Of a stretch of 64,000 bases of DNA, positions 12,906 through 27,209 are shown one piece after another. Both the position numbers and the translations under genes were made by a program. This DNA comes from Rhodamnia argentea (Eukaryota > Streptophyta > Magnoliopsida > Myrtales > Myrtaceae): positions 25,537,294 to 25,601,293 of the forward strand of contig NC_063155.1 of assembly GCF_020921035.1 (NCBI RefSeq), given 5' to 3'. The notes under the pieces are model-generated. The model saw only the letters and a list, made by a program, of their open reading frames with translations, was not told where the DNA came from and searched no databases. Each line of letters opens with the position of its first letter. Within the stretch, counting starts at the first letter, position 1.

Positions 12906-14723
12906 ATGGAGTCGGAGCAGCGGCGGAAGCGAAAGCGCACCTCCACCAAGCCCTACTCGGCCTCCTCCCAGTTGTTCTCCATCAGATCCCTCGTCCTCTG
13001 CCTCTCCTTCTTCGTCTTCGTCCTCTTCCTGTCCTCCGACCGCAGCCTCACCGTCTCCACCGCCTCCTTCCGCCCCGTCCTCAGCTCCTCCACCTTGTCG
13101 CTTTTGTCTTCTTCCGCCAGCCGCTCCATTCTCGATTCCCTCCACCACCGCCGCCCGCTCTCGTCGGCGCCGCGGGTCGAGGACCGGGTCCTGTTTCCCG
13201 ACCATGTGCTGCTCCTCGTGTCCGGCGGAGTCGGACCCAGCGAGGACCTGGAGTGCGTCTACTACGCTCTGGCTTCGGATGGGTCCGATTGGCATGCCGA
13301 GGCTGCGATGTCCGCTGATGTTTACAATGAGCATAGGTCGATCGTCAGGTGTCCGCTCCCGCCGGCGAATTTCTCAGCTGCCGAGGTGGATTTGCACAGG
13401 TGCGGCGGCACTCCGGCGCACGGTGGGAAAAGAGTGCGGTCCAATGGGACAGCGGCAGTCCAGGCGTGGGACAAGGTTGTGTATGAGGCTGAGCTGGACG
13501 GAGAGACCGCGGTGGTGTTTGTGAAGGGGCTGAATCTGAGGCCACACAGGAGATCCGTCCCGGCGAAATTCAGCTGCCATTTCGGGTGGGGCAGCTGGGA
13601 CAAGGATGAGACTTCTGTGCTAACGACCAAGGCTCTCTCGGCAGCGCAGGAGGTGATCAGGTGTTCGCTGCCACGGAGCATTCGGAGCAAACCAATCAAA
13701 GCTCAGGGGGTTCGGGTCACTATCGGGTTGCCCTCTAATTTCCACACGCACGGCAGGTCCTCGGTTCACGTTCCCATGCCTTCCGTGGCCAGGATTTACA
13801 GTTCCAAGGGGATTAGTGAGGAAGTGGGAAGGAAGAAGATGATGAAGCACGAGCTCTGCGCTTGTACCATGGTTTGGAACCAAGCAGCATCATTGCGGGA
13901 GTGGATAATGTACCACGCCTGGCTCGGCATTGAGCGCTGGTTCATCTACGACAATAACAGCGACGACGCTATCAAGGAAGTGATCGAAGAGCTCGACTCT
14001 CAGAACTACAACGTGAGCAGGCAGAGCTGGCCGTGGATAAAGACCCAAGAAGCCGGGTTCTCGCATTGCGTGCTGAGGGCGAGGGATGAGTGCAATTGGG
14101 TGGGATTCTTCGACGTCGACGAGTTCTTCTATTTCCCATTCCCAAGCAACCACCGCAGGGGACTCGGCATCCCTGGCAAAGACATGCTGAGGGCCATGGT
14201 CGCCAACTTCTCGAGCTCATCCCCGATAATCGCGGAGATAAGGACAGCTTGCCACAGCTTCGGGCCGTCAGGGTTGACCTCACCGCCTCGACATGGAGTG
14301 ACGGTCGGGTACACCTGTAGGCTGCAGCAGCCAGAGCGGCACAAGTCTATCGTGCGGCCCGACACGCTCGATCCAACCCTCCTCAATGAAGTGCACCATT
14401 TCAGGTTGAAGGAAGGGTTCAGGTACTTGAATGCGCCGGAGAGCATTGCGGTGATCAACCACTACAAGTACCAGGTGTGGGAGACGTTTAGTACCAAGTT
14501 CTTCCGAAGGGTCGCCACATACGTGGTGGATTGGCAGGAGGATCAGAACAAGGGCTCTAAGGACAGGGCACCGGGGCTCGGGACGGAGGCCATCGAGCCT
14601 ACCAACTGGAGACTGCAGTTCTGTGAGGTTTGGGACACAGGGTTGAGAGACTTTGTTCTGGCTAACTTTGCTCATCCTGCATCCAGTATGCTGCCATGGG
14701 AGAGGTCTTCACCCACGAGGTGA
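12906..14723 (+). CDS. Family-92 glycosyltransferase (DUF23), Golgi type II membrane protein
   Basis: A single uninterrupted exon encodes 605 aa. The cytosolic tail is very basic (MESEQRRKRKRTS), followed by one signal-anchor at residues ~26-43 (SIRSLVLCLSFFVFVLFLSS) and a Ser-rich stem. The GT92 catalytic domain occupies about residues 315-560. It contains the ACTMVWNQAASLREWIMYH and IERWFIYDNNSDD blocks, and a DVD metal-binding triad at 403-405 in FFDVDEFFYFP. A late NHYKYQVWETFSTKFFRR block is also typical. Family members include the GALS beta-1,4-galactan synthases; this sequence resembles the separate At1g27200-like branch, whose acceptor is not known to me. So 'Golgi glycosyltransferase, probably galactosyl-type, wall or glycan acceptor' is inference. 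The gene is strongly GC-rich compared with its surroundings, as expected for an intronless exon. The ATG at 12906 is the first in frame before the basic tail. Confidence 0.93.
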   Translation: MESEQRRKRKRTSTKPYSASSQLFSIRSLVLCLSFFVFVLFLSSDRSLTVSTASFRPVLSSSTLSLLSSSASRSILDSLHHRRPLSSAPRVEDRVLFPDHVLLLVSGGVGPSEDLECVYYALASDGSDWHAEAAMSADVYNEHRSIVRCPLPPANFSAAEVDLHRCGGTPAHGGKRVRSNGTAAVQAWDKVVYEAELDGETAVVFVKGLNLRPHRRSVPAKFSCHFGWGSWDKDETSVLTTKALSAAQEVIRCSLPRSIRSKPIKAQGVRVTIGLPSNFHTHGRSSVHVPMPSVARIYSSKGISEEVGRKKMMKHELCACTMVWNQAASLREWIMYHAWLGIERWFIYDNNSDDAIKEVIEELDSQNYNVSRQSWPWIKTQEAGFSHCVLRARDECNWVGFFDVDEFFYFPFPSNHRRGLGIPGKDMLRAMVANFSSSSPIIAEIRTACHSFGPSGLTSPPRHGVTVGYTCRLQQPERHKSIVRPDTLDPTLLNEVHHFRLKEGFRYLNAPESIAVINHYKYQVWETFSTKFFRRVATYVVDWQEDQNKGSKDRAPGLGTEAIEPTNWRLQFCEVWDTGLRDFVLANFAHPASSMLPWERSSPTR

Positions 14724-15640
14724 CAAGAAGTACATTCGAGTTCATACACAGATTACTTGCCTGCCTTTGTAAAACACAGATACACTATACAGAGAACCAA
14801 TTCTTTTTTTGTTGATTCATTTTTTTTTGGGACCCCGTCCTTTTGCATCTGACCTTTCTTTCTTCCTGCCATGAATATGCAATGGTAGATCATAGGGATC
14901 TCACACAGATGTAATATGTTGACATCAATTGATTCTTTCGTTTTTATGCTTATTACGGGCTGATTCGTTGATCTAACTATGCTGCTTCTTGCTGGGCATT
15001 GCCTGCAGCAGTATAGTCGACTGAAGTTGATCAGAGGTTCAGGTTTAACACGTACCCCTCTCTTTCCAATAGAAGTCAAGAGGCCATATCATAAGAGATA
15101 CGAAATGCAGAACTCAATCCATGTCGCCTGAAAACGTCGATCCATCACTTTTTCCCTTGCCGAAGAAAATTCAAGATTAGGTGATGCTTGTTCTTTTGTT
15201 TAAGAGGTAAAAAAAAAAAAAAAAGGGCTTGCTCAGTCGTTCAAGTTGCAAAGGGAATCATGAAATTAAAATAAAATGGTGGGCACATTAGATGACAACT
15301 ACCCCATCCATTCGAGTTTGACAAACAACAGAATTGAGGAACTTTCAGCCTGAAGGCAAAACTCACAAGTTTTAGGTTTTCATGTAAAGCAACTGGGGAA
15401 GGTCGTAGCTGCTACGAGAAAAGAGATGCCTAATCTTCAAGTAAAGATTTGACAGAATATTGGCAAGTGGATCTAAAGCCTAAAGATACTAATATCAGCA
15501 TGGACTTTTATATAAAAGAAGAGGATGATAACCTTTGACAAAGAGGATTGATGAGGACAGAATTGACAAGCAAGAGCGGCAATTTTCTCTGCGCCAGGGA
15601 TGTATGATAAGAAGAGAATCAGATGTAACAACCAACTAAG
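14724..15640. other. 3' region of the GT92 gene and spacer
   Basis: The first few hundred bases after the stop are probably 3' UTR. A poly-T tract lies at 14819-14829 and a poly-A tract at about 15210-15225. No gene or structured repeat is visible before the LINE remnant that follows. Confidence 0.35.
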
Positions 15641-16268
15641 CATTAAAAAAAAAAAAGCTGACACTTTATGCTTCAAGAGAGGAGAGATTGATGAGAATGT
15701 AAACCATAGAATCAGAGTAGGGTGGATGAAATGGCGCAATGCATCAGGATTTTTATGTGATCGCAAAATCCCTTTTAGGCTAAAAGGAAAATTTTATAGA
15801 ACAACACTAAGATCTGCAATGCTATATGGAGCTAAATGTTGGCCAGCACAGAGACAACATGAGCATAAAATGGGAATAGCGGAAATGAGAATATTAAGGT
15901 AAATTTGTGGTCATACGGGGATGGATAAGATAAGAAATGAAGATATTTGACGAAAAGTTGGAGTAGTACTGGTAGTAGAAAAGATGAGAGAACATATATT
16001 GAGATAGTTTGGGCATATTCTTCGAAGATCCCTACATGCTCCGGTAAGAACATAAATTGTCTTAAGACGGAATGGATGAAAGCCATTAGCATTGTGGATG
16101 GGCAGAATTCCTATGTTTCGGGCTATCCTTTTAGTCCATTTTTCCCTATATATATTTATATATAATTATTTCTTTTCCCTCAATCGGTCTTGCTTTTATT
16201 TTACTTATTTTTTGGTTCATCGACCGCCGATCCCAACTAGTTTGGGATAAAGGTGATGTTGATGTTGA
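15640..16268 (+). mobile_element. Degenerate 3' end of an RTE/L1-like LINE
   Basis: Reading on the + strand from about 15640, frames separated by stops encode the characteristic C-terminal region of plant LINE reverse transcriptases: ENVNHRIRVGWMKWRNASG, LKGKFYRTTLRSAMLYGAK, then KMGIAEMRILR, ICGHTGMDKIRNEDI and KMREHILR-FGHILRRS. Stop codons fall inside otherwise conserved strings, so it is dead. The 3' end carries the common signature (ccaactagtttgggataaag) followed by short gatgtt repeats at about 16254-16267, which is the usual 3' simple-repeat tail of this type. The upstream part of the element is absent. Confidence 0.75.
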
Positions 16269-16666
16269 AACTTTATGCTTTGACTAATAGAACAACGAAG
16301 CAATGCAGCCTCTATTCTGGCATTATATTATTAGTCTCTCTTGCTCATCTTGGTAAAATTTTGTCACTTGGATGTGGTAATTCAGCACTGAAAACAGTTA
16401 ATAACCAGAATTTTGACATTAATCCAGATAAGTCATTAATGCCCGAAATTTGAAGACCTTTCTTCCATCATATAAACGCCACCATCTGTTAGATCAAATC
16501 TTTTCCTCCCACGTGAAGGTTCGATGCAAAGTGGACTTCTTATGTGTTTGAACTTCATATATTGGAAACACAACTTAAAGTTCAGTCTCAATACACAAAG
16601 AACCTTCCCAAGATCAACCAAAAACCAACGTTGCATACACAAGTAAACCATTTATTGGTGTCAGAG

Positions 16667-19550
16667 TCAAACTCTTTCCTGCATAAGGATTGAACTGTCA
16701 TTTACATATTTTGCAAGTGCCGCATCCAGCTTCTCTCCAATATATGTTATCCATGTCTGAAAGCGGCAAAGTATAATCAGAGTGCAGAACTAGGACCATT
16801 ACATTCTTATGTCTATATATACTCTAAAAAGGTTAAATTCTGAGGGTCGCTTTGGTCCCAAAGCAAGAACATGAATGCAAACTTCAGGCCGCTTCTGACC
16901 ACATTTATTAACATTATGAACCGTTTAACCCTGTTGTTATCAATATAGGTGTCAAATAAAAGGATGAGGAGGTAAAGAAGATGTAATCAGACAACTAAGT
17001 TTTCCTGGGCAAACCCTTCAATTCAGGTTCGCCTGAGCCAAGGTCATTTAATATAGCGAAGGCCAGTCAAATACTTCAACCAAAGACACTATGTGCGGAT
17101 AAACGGAAGGGTCTTGCAAACAGATATTAAAAACCTCACTCCAGAAAAAAAATTGAATGAAGAGAAATATTGACTTCAAGCAAGTTCATGCAAGAAATAT
17201 GTCTCAAGCACACATGAGGCATCTTCTGCCCAAAAAAAAAAAAAAAAGATCAGAAATAACATTGTATTTCTTAGAACAGGTTCGTTCTTTGTCCACGGAG
17301 GTCAGTCAGGGCCTAAGATCAGGCCAAAAGGGGTAGTCGATGGGCCGCGTTAATGATTTGTGAATGTCCCAAGTAGCATTGCGCATCAGTTAGTCATAAA
17401 ACAGATAGAGAATAAATTTAGAAATGAAGTGGATACCTGATCAGACGTAGTGAAGCCCCTGATTGTGTCACCGCCAATTACTGCAACCCCTTTGTCTCCA
17501 AGTGGTTGCAAGATCACTGCCTGGATAAGTCAAAATTTGATTCACTTTTCAATGCGATAAACAGACAATACTTTCACTGTCTCCACTAGTCCAACTGTTA
17601 AAGTTTAGTCATGAGAGAGATATCCAAGAAGAAAAGATCCTGTGCTCATAAATCCATTATTTCCACCTGAGTGTTAAAGGGCAAAAAAGGCAGCTCAGAC
17701 CTCCCAGGATAAAGAGATAGGTTGGCCAAGTAACTCTCTGGAAATCATAGTAAAACAACAGTCAGCTTATTCTATGCATTCAATAGAATGCTTCTCTTAT
17801 TGAAATTGTAGTAAACTAAGAGTCAGACGACTAACTAAACAAGAACCGTCCCTGCAAATTACTTACGAGCTCTCGAATTTATAATGCCTTGATAAAGAGA
17901 TCCTTGCATCAGCTTATTTGCATCCACATCCTCTGCTTCACCATCATTAGCAGATGATTTAGCTGCCATGCCAATTTGCATGATGCAATGGCCATCATAA
18001 ATAATGGCCAAAGACCTGCAGCATGTCACCGTGGACAGAGATTCCCACACCCTGAGAAGGAACAGTTTAGGATAAAACGAAAAATCTAATGAAGAAAGAG
18101 GAACAACTTATTCCTCTACTCAGGTCACCATTAATCTCTTTCAAATCCAACTTCACAGCCCATTCATGTTTAAAATCAAACATGATGATATTGAGACAAT
18201 GCTGGCATTTAACAGACATATGGCACAAGCAGTGTTCAAAGAAGTAGAAAATGCCACCTAAAAGAATACTGCATGAAAATACACAATCATATGAGAAAAT
18301 TATATCGATGATGAATGCAACTTATTAACCAAAATTAAGATGCCATCAGACAGTGATGTGGCTCTCAAAATTGAGATCCGTAAGGTAAACTCTCAAACAA
18401 ATTGGATCAGCAACTTCTTTCTTCAGAGAACCCGAAAGTTTATTGGATCGGATGCAAAACCTATATACAACCACTGTCTCCTACAGCATTTGGTCACGTA
18501 CCCCAAGTTCCTGATTGATCCTTTTTAACAGCTCCACAACAACAATGAGAAACCAGGCCATTCATTCGGATTATAGTCCAATTTTTTTATTCTCCTTCAA
18601 ACTCAGAGAGAGATTCTCCACGAGAGCCAAGCAATTCGCTTGAAATTCGTACAAATTGAGAAAGCGCCAGGCCACCAGAATGCAAAGACATTGAATGTAT
18701 AATGTGCAGTGGTTGGTGAGAGTTCTAGCTTTTTAAGTCTGCAATACAGGAAGTGACCACGGCAGGTGATACGGAAAGAGAGGAGCTTGTCATGATAAAT
18801 TTAAGTTCACACCAACAAGAGCTATGGCTATTCGACAAATTGTACTGGGAGTTCTAAAAAAAGTATTCACCATAACAACTCGGATACTACTGATTCGGGC
18901 AAGTCCGAACGTATTCTCCTACATTCCACACCCAGCGGTTCCACCTGAAATCAAGCTCAAAACTCACGCGAGACATGTAAATGTCACGTACATCACAGAA
19001 GGATCTGGATTAGCTGACGGAAAGAGCCAAGACAACCAAGACAACTTACAGAATGGTAGATAGCTCACCACAGATATAGGTTTCGGCCTAATAGACAACC
19101 AGACGAGGCCGGCCAGTACATTGGTGACGGCTAGCCCGAGCGTCAACAAATCCGCTCTCGACTGCGCACTGCTCGCATCGGCCACGGGAGCGATACCAGA
19201 GACGGTGCGATTGAAGAGGACGGCCAACAGGGACGAACCGCCGACGTAAATAGGCAAGCTCCGGACGAATCCGTCGTTGTCCGCGACCCAGTCGGCGACG
19301 AGATCTCTCTTCGGCTGCGGTCCTCTGTACTGTCCCTTCGCTCGAGAACGAACACAAAGCATATGAATAACGAACGCGAATCGAAGAAGAATACTGTGCA
19401 CAAAGCAAAGCGACGTGGAAGCGCCTCTACCAGCGGAGATGAAGAAGCCCTGATGGAGCGGGGGAAAGCAGGGCTCGGACGACGACGGAGGCGAAGGCGA
19501 CGGCTGTCGGAGGGAAGGAAGTCGCGGAGGAGAGCAATTCCCGCTTCCAT
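16667..19550 (-). CDS. CCB4: CCB4, cofactor assembly of cytochrome b6f complex C, subunit B4
   Basis: Seven exons on the minus strand (19550-19431, 19335-19069, 18944-18871, 18051-17867, 17737-17667, 17520-17437, 16756-16667) join in phase to give 296 aa. Residues 1-40 (MEAGIALLRDF, then Arg/Ser-rich) look like a plastid transit peptide. Two hydrophobic segments follow (SLPIYVGGSSLLAVLFNRTV and LLTLGLAVTNVLAGLVWLSI). The C-terminal soluble part contains VVSELLWVWESLSTVTCCRS, QGSLYQGIINSRAQSYLANL and DKGVAVIGGDTIRGFTTSDQ, matching CCB4 throughout. CCB proteins form the plastid system that covalently attaches haem ci to cytochrome b6 on the stromal side of the thylakoid. The gene lies head-to-head with the membrane-protein gene at 19801. 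A minor doubt is the weak pyrimidine tract before exon 2; every phase fits. Confidence 0.93.
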
Positions 19551-19800
19551 TGAAGGAAGGAAAGTTTTTTTCGTCGGAGCGGATAAAAACATTTTTCGCC
19601 TTATTTTTGCATTTTTTTCTCATTTCTCGGAAAAAGGAATGAAAGTCAAATGCAAGGGATATGGGCTTTTACAAGTCATTGTGGGCTGAAATTTCTGGGC
19701 CTTTTCGTTAAGAAAAGAACATATATTACTGAAGAACAGAACAGAAGAGAACAGAACAGAGAGTAGAGAATACAGAGGAAAAGCAAAGAAGAGAGATCCC
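19551..19800. promoter_or_regulatory. Compact bidirectional promoter between CCB4 and the membrane-protein gene
   Basis: Only 250 bp separate the two divergent start codons. The interval contains three Site II motifs (TGGGCY): TGGGCT at 19662-19667, TGGGCT at 19682-19687 and TGGGCC at 19696-19701. Site II elements bind TCP factors and are typical of plant housekeeping, organelle-biogenesis and bidirectional promoters. A purine-rich leader (19725-19797) precedes the + strand ATG. No clear TATA box is present on either side. The distance and motifs are seen; joint regulation is inferred. Confidence 0.6.
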
Positions 19801-22469
19801 ATGAAGTCTTGGAAATCTCCATTGCTCCTGTTGTGCCTCTCGTGTTTAATCTTCTCGTCGCTTCACGTTCCGGCTTCTTCTCAACGTTTCTCAGGACGAC
19901 ACAGGTAAAGCCCCAATTTCGAATCTTTGCATCGCGTGTCTACGCGGTTCGTGCTTGTTGTAGAAGATTCAGGCAATTGAATTGGAGTGGTTGCTGAAGA
20001 CTCGGTTTTTTTTTTTTTTTTTTGTGTAGATCAATCGTCGCGCGTCGAGCTCTCCTCAGCTTCAAGGAGACTCCAAAGGGTAGTAACGCCTCCTACGATT
20101 GCTCTCCTTCTGGGGCTTGCGTTCCCTGCCTTTATTCCGAAAAGGTTTCTCTTTTCTCTTATTATTTCCTTCGGTTTTCCCGCAAAAACATTTATTTTCT
20201 AGTATTTGAAATAACTTAATTCGCTCTTAAACTGCTATAATGTCAAACCTTGCCAACGAAGTCCCCTAGATTTTTTTTATTTGTAATTCGGTGCGAGTGA
20301 GAATCAGGCGACTTCTTGTTATGTGTGCCTTGGTAATTTAGGTATGAATCTCAACAGTCACGTTGCCTAGACTTGTTTGGATTTTGCCACCAAGTGTACC
20401 GACTTGTTGAATAATCAAATGGGGAAAATTTGGAGTTTCTTGTGATACGTGGAGTCGGCGCTTTGAAAAGCGAACAAGTGTCTTGGGACACTCATTGACT
20501 AGACCCATCAGGCTTTGCTTTTGTTTTGATTCTCGCTGATGGTGGGGTACTGGCGAAATTTTCATGGCATAAGGGCCAGAATTAGTTGTCAGGAGAGATA
20601 ATGTAACGAGCCAAGGCGGTGTCTTGTGGAACCGTAGATTCCATTCAGTCAGGTAGACGGTGTGCACGTGATATGCGACAACTAACAGTTTAAGTGTTCT
20701 CAAGGATGCTAGAAACCGAAATATTAGATTTAAAGGTGTGCTATGGGTGCAAGAATGAGTAGAGAAAGTAATAATTGTTTACCATGAGAACCATCTGCCT
20801 TCAATTGGTTGGCGCCATAAAAGTGCGAACTTGTTACTTACAAAGAAGAGAAAGGCTTAGGGTTGTTAGAACACCTATTTAGAGATTAAACTGTTTACCT
20901 AGATTTACTTGATTTCTTTTGGTTGAAATTTGACAGCATAGGACATTGGATGGCCATTGCTAATTTAGGAAATCAATGACTCAAAATTTCTTAAAGACCG
21001 GAAGAGACATGCATGGGTGTTCAATAGAGAAATGGCTGTGGATCTTGGTATCTATGCTTCGTTTTATTAGTTAAAAGCAATTTTCGGCTTAAACAATGCG
21101 GATAATATTTTTACTCCTCATCCGTGAAATCAATGATTAACCTTCAGCGTACACCAACAGAGGTCTTACAAGCTTCTTAAAGTAGCATGCATACAACGTG
21201 TTGCAATATTTGGTTCTTCTTTCTAAGCCAATATCCCATGCTTTTCATCCTAGAGTTACTAAAATTTCGAAGTGAGATTCTGCTTGTATTATGGGACGAA
21301 AGAGGTTTCTACGACTGTGTATATGAGCTGCACAAGCAATTCTAGAATTTGATGTAAGCGCTTACTTTATTTAAACATTCGGAACTTTCAGCAGGTCCAA
21401 GTTCTTTTATTGAGATTATGGCAGGTAAAAGTCTCAAATGATTGCATACATAATTGAGCTTCTTTAGGATTGAAAGATCTAGGCAGCGAACCACTATATC
21501 AAGAGTTTGGATAAGTAGTATGCTTCTGGTATCAGCATATCTCTAAAATTACCAAATTAGCCTAGCTTGCCTCTTGTCTTTTGTCATTTCGAGGAAAAGT
21601 TCTTACCTTTTTTAAATCAGCATTATTTTCTTGTAGAAAGATGAAAAGTACCGCTGCAGTGAGACTGGATATCGTATCCCTTTGAAATGTGTAGAGATAG
21701 GGGATAGTAAGGTTGTTAGTGGCAAAAAATCTCAGAAGGGCCGCGTGGCGATGGAAACTCTTCGTAAGAAAGGAAAGGAACTTGATATGCTGCATGAAGA
21801 TGCTGAGCGTATTAAGTCGATGAGTGGCAGAGCTTTACTGGATGACTCGTCCAAATCAGAAGATGGGCATGGAGAATACCTCACTTACAGAAGCTGTATA
21901 CCAGCTGTAAATGAGGAGAAGCTGTCAGTCATTGGGTTTGAGGTACGTGATGTAGTGATTCTTTTCTCTTATTATTATGGTTGCTTGGTGCACATCTTCC
22001 TATAAGTGTCATCTCAGAGTAGTTCCTGCTCAAGCTTGCAGTTTCAGCCATGTACGTTGCGCTGCAACACTGAGTTTCCGTTTTGACTTCCTGTAGTGCA
22101 ACTAAGTATGACAAAGTTTGTTCTTCACAATGATCGAGTTGCATGTAGTTCATAACATCACCCTCTGGCATTATAATGAGATGCATTTTGAGGCTGGAAG
22201 GAATTCTAGATTGATTCGGTCTGAATTTTCAGGAGCATGGAAATATGCATATGCATTCAGAACATATGCATAAACGAAAATAAGAATAAGAGACGGATTT
22301 TGTCAAGCATCCTTAATTTTGATGCATATCCATTGCACTTCTTTGGCAGGTCATCCTATTATGTCTGTTACTCTCGAGCGGCTCATTTATCTACCTCAGG
22401 AAAAAACGTTCTGTCACTACAATGCCAGGGGTCGCAGCAGTAAGGATCCCAACAAATTCTAGATTTTAG
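19801..22469 (+). CDS. Conserved plant type I single-pass membrane protein, function unknown
   Basis: Exons 19801-19904, 20030-20144, 21637-21942 and 22350-22469 join in phase to give 214 aa. It opens with a classic signal peptide (MKSWKSPLLLLCLSCLIFSS). A lumenal or extracellular part follows with a six-cysteine pattern: YDCSPSGACVPCLYSEK, then YRCSETGYRIPLKC, and later YRSCIPAVNEEKLSVIGFE. One C-terminal membrane helix (VILLCLLLSSGSFIYL) is followed by a basic stop-transfer (RKKR) and a short tail ending NSRF. I recognise this as a plant-conserved protein but know no assigned function. The cysteine arrangement suggests a small disulfide-stabilised domain in the secretory pathway (inference). 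Intron 2 is long (1.5 kb) and intron 1 ends in an 18-T tract. It shares a 250-bp upstream region with CCB4. The ATG was chosen because it gives the only signal-peptide frame. Confidence 0.85.
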
Positions 22470-24012
22470 GTCACATAGTTGGTGGCATCTTGAGGCGTGT
22501 CCCATAAGTAACTGACATGTCAAAAACTAGAAGTTCCCACAAGTTGTGTGCGATTTTTGTATGCACTTGGTATCTAGCTGATGGCAGGTCTGTGCATGAT
22601 CTGTGAATGATTCGACATGATGGAGTGGAACATATTTCCGCCGGTCATTCTTGCAGATTTCGTCCAGCCTTTTGAGCATGAGGACACAGTAAGCTAGCCA
22701 AACAGCAGGATATAATAGTGCTTTGAGGCAATTTTACGTGTTCTCTCCAGTTTTTTGTAAGTTCTTCCAGCGTTCAGTTTCTGCAGTGTAAAAACCCTTT
22801 GTAAAGATGGAAAGTACTCAATTGCATGAGCATTTGTGGTTTGGACTTTGGGATCCTACAAGCCTGACTTGTTAAGTGGAATTTTTAGCTGCCTTTCTTT
22901 TCCTGAGTTCTTACTTTTTACGTCCGTTTCTCTTCATTCTTCTCACCCTACCCGTCATTCGGGTGGGGAATGGAGATCTAACTTTTGACGAGACATGCGA
23001 AACTCACGACTACAGGTTTTAATTTGATATTCGAAAAAAACTGAGTGCGAACCATTTCCTTCCGCTTGCTCATTTTCACGTTAAGCATAAGCGTCTAGCA
23101 TGCACCTGCTCAAGATCACTGGTGCAAAGGAACAATTTCACCGGATGGTTGGAAAGCCCCTATTAAACTTCACTGTCTTCGCACACACAAAAATCGCAGT
23201 CTAAAAAAAAAATTTTTTTCCCAAGTATAGTGATTTTGTGATTCAATTTCATCGACCTCTCTCATGTACGAAACTGATAAACCAGAATTCTGAATAGTGA
23301 TCCGAGCGGGGAACATCCACTGAGCTGGGTAGAACTCGTAAAGAGCTTTGAGGATAGCAACGAGGACGAGCCATTACTCACGTACAAGAAGATTCAGCAT
23401 CATTGAGAAAGGCATGCATCAGCTTCTGAAGATCAGTGGATAGTCTTCTAACATTCTAACTGTAACCTGATATCAAACTCTATCTACATTGGAAGTCCAT
23501 CAGATATAAGAACTGCAGTAATCCAAAGAACAAGTGAATCATTAAATGCATTATAATGTCAAATATGCTCATCTGCTGTATAGATACATTCGGATCCACA
23601 AATTGTAGAAGATAGCAGCAGACCAAAAGTCTCGTTGAAGAGTCCCTGGCCGTAAAAAGCTATCTCCTCGGCCAATCTGGAGAACCCAAACCCAAACCAG
23701 AGATTAGGAAAGAGCATGTATGGAAACCAAAAGACCTCAAAATTTTGCTTTCTACCTTCAAATCATCCAACACATGACAAGGTATTGTGTAATTGCTACT
23801 TCCTACTCTCACTAAATATACAAGGAAATAGAAAGGCAATTAGTCCCTTCTCTCTGTTCTTCCTGAGTGTCAACAAGACAGCAGAGCATACTCAAAACGA
23901 AAGAATGAAATTGACAATCACGCTCAATTTAAATAACAAACTCCTCTTTCTTAAGACACATCTACACTGATATGGCTGCGAACAGGTATTACAAACTGCA
24001 AATATGTTGAAA
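22470..24012. other. Convergent intergenic region (3' ends of two genes)
   Basis: Both flanking genes end here, so the edges are probably their 3' UTRs. The middle holds no supportable gene. The ORF at 23716-23970 on the + strand is low-complexity and partly overlaps the likely PP2A 3' UTR. No repeat structure is evident by eye. Confidence 0.35.

Positions 24013-27209
<3,197 letters not shown>

Noticed and set aside
12888-13334. Minus-strand 148-aa ORF over the start of the GT92 gene
   Set aside because: It overlaps the real coding exon and is Gly/Glu/Arg low-complexity caused by the Ser/Pro codons on the other strand.
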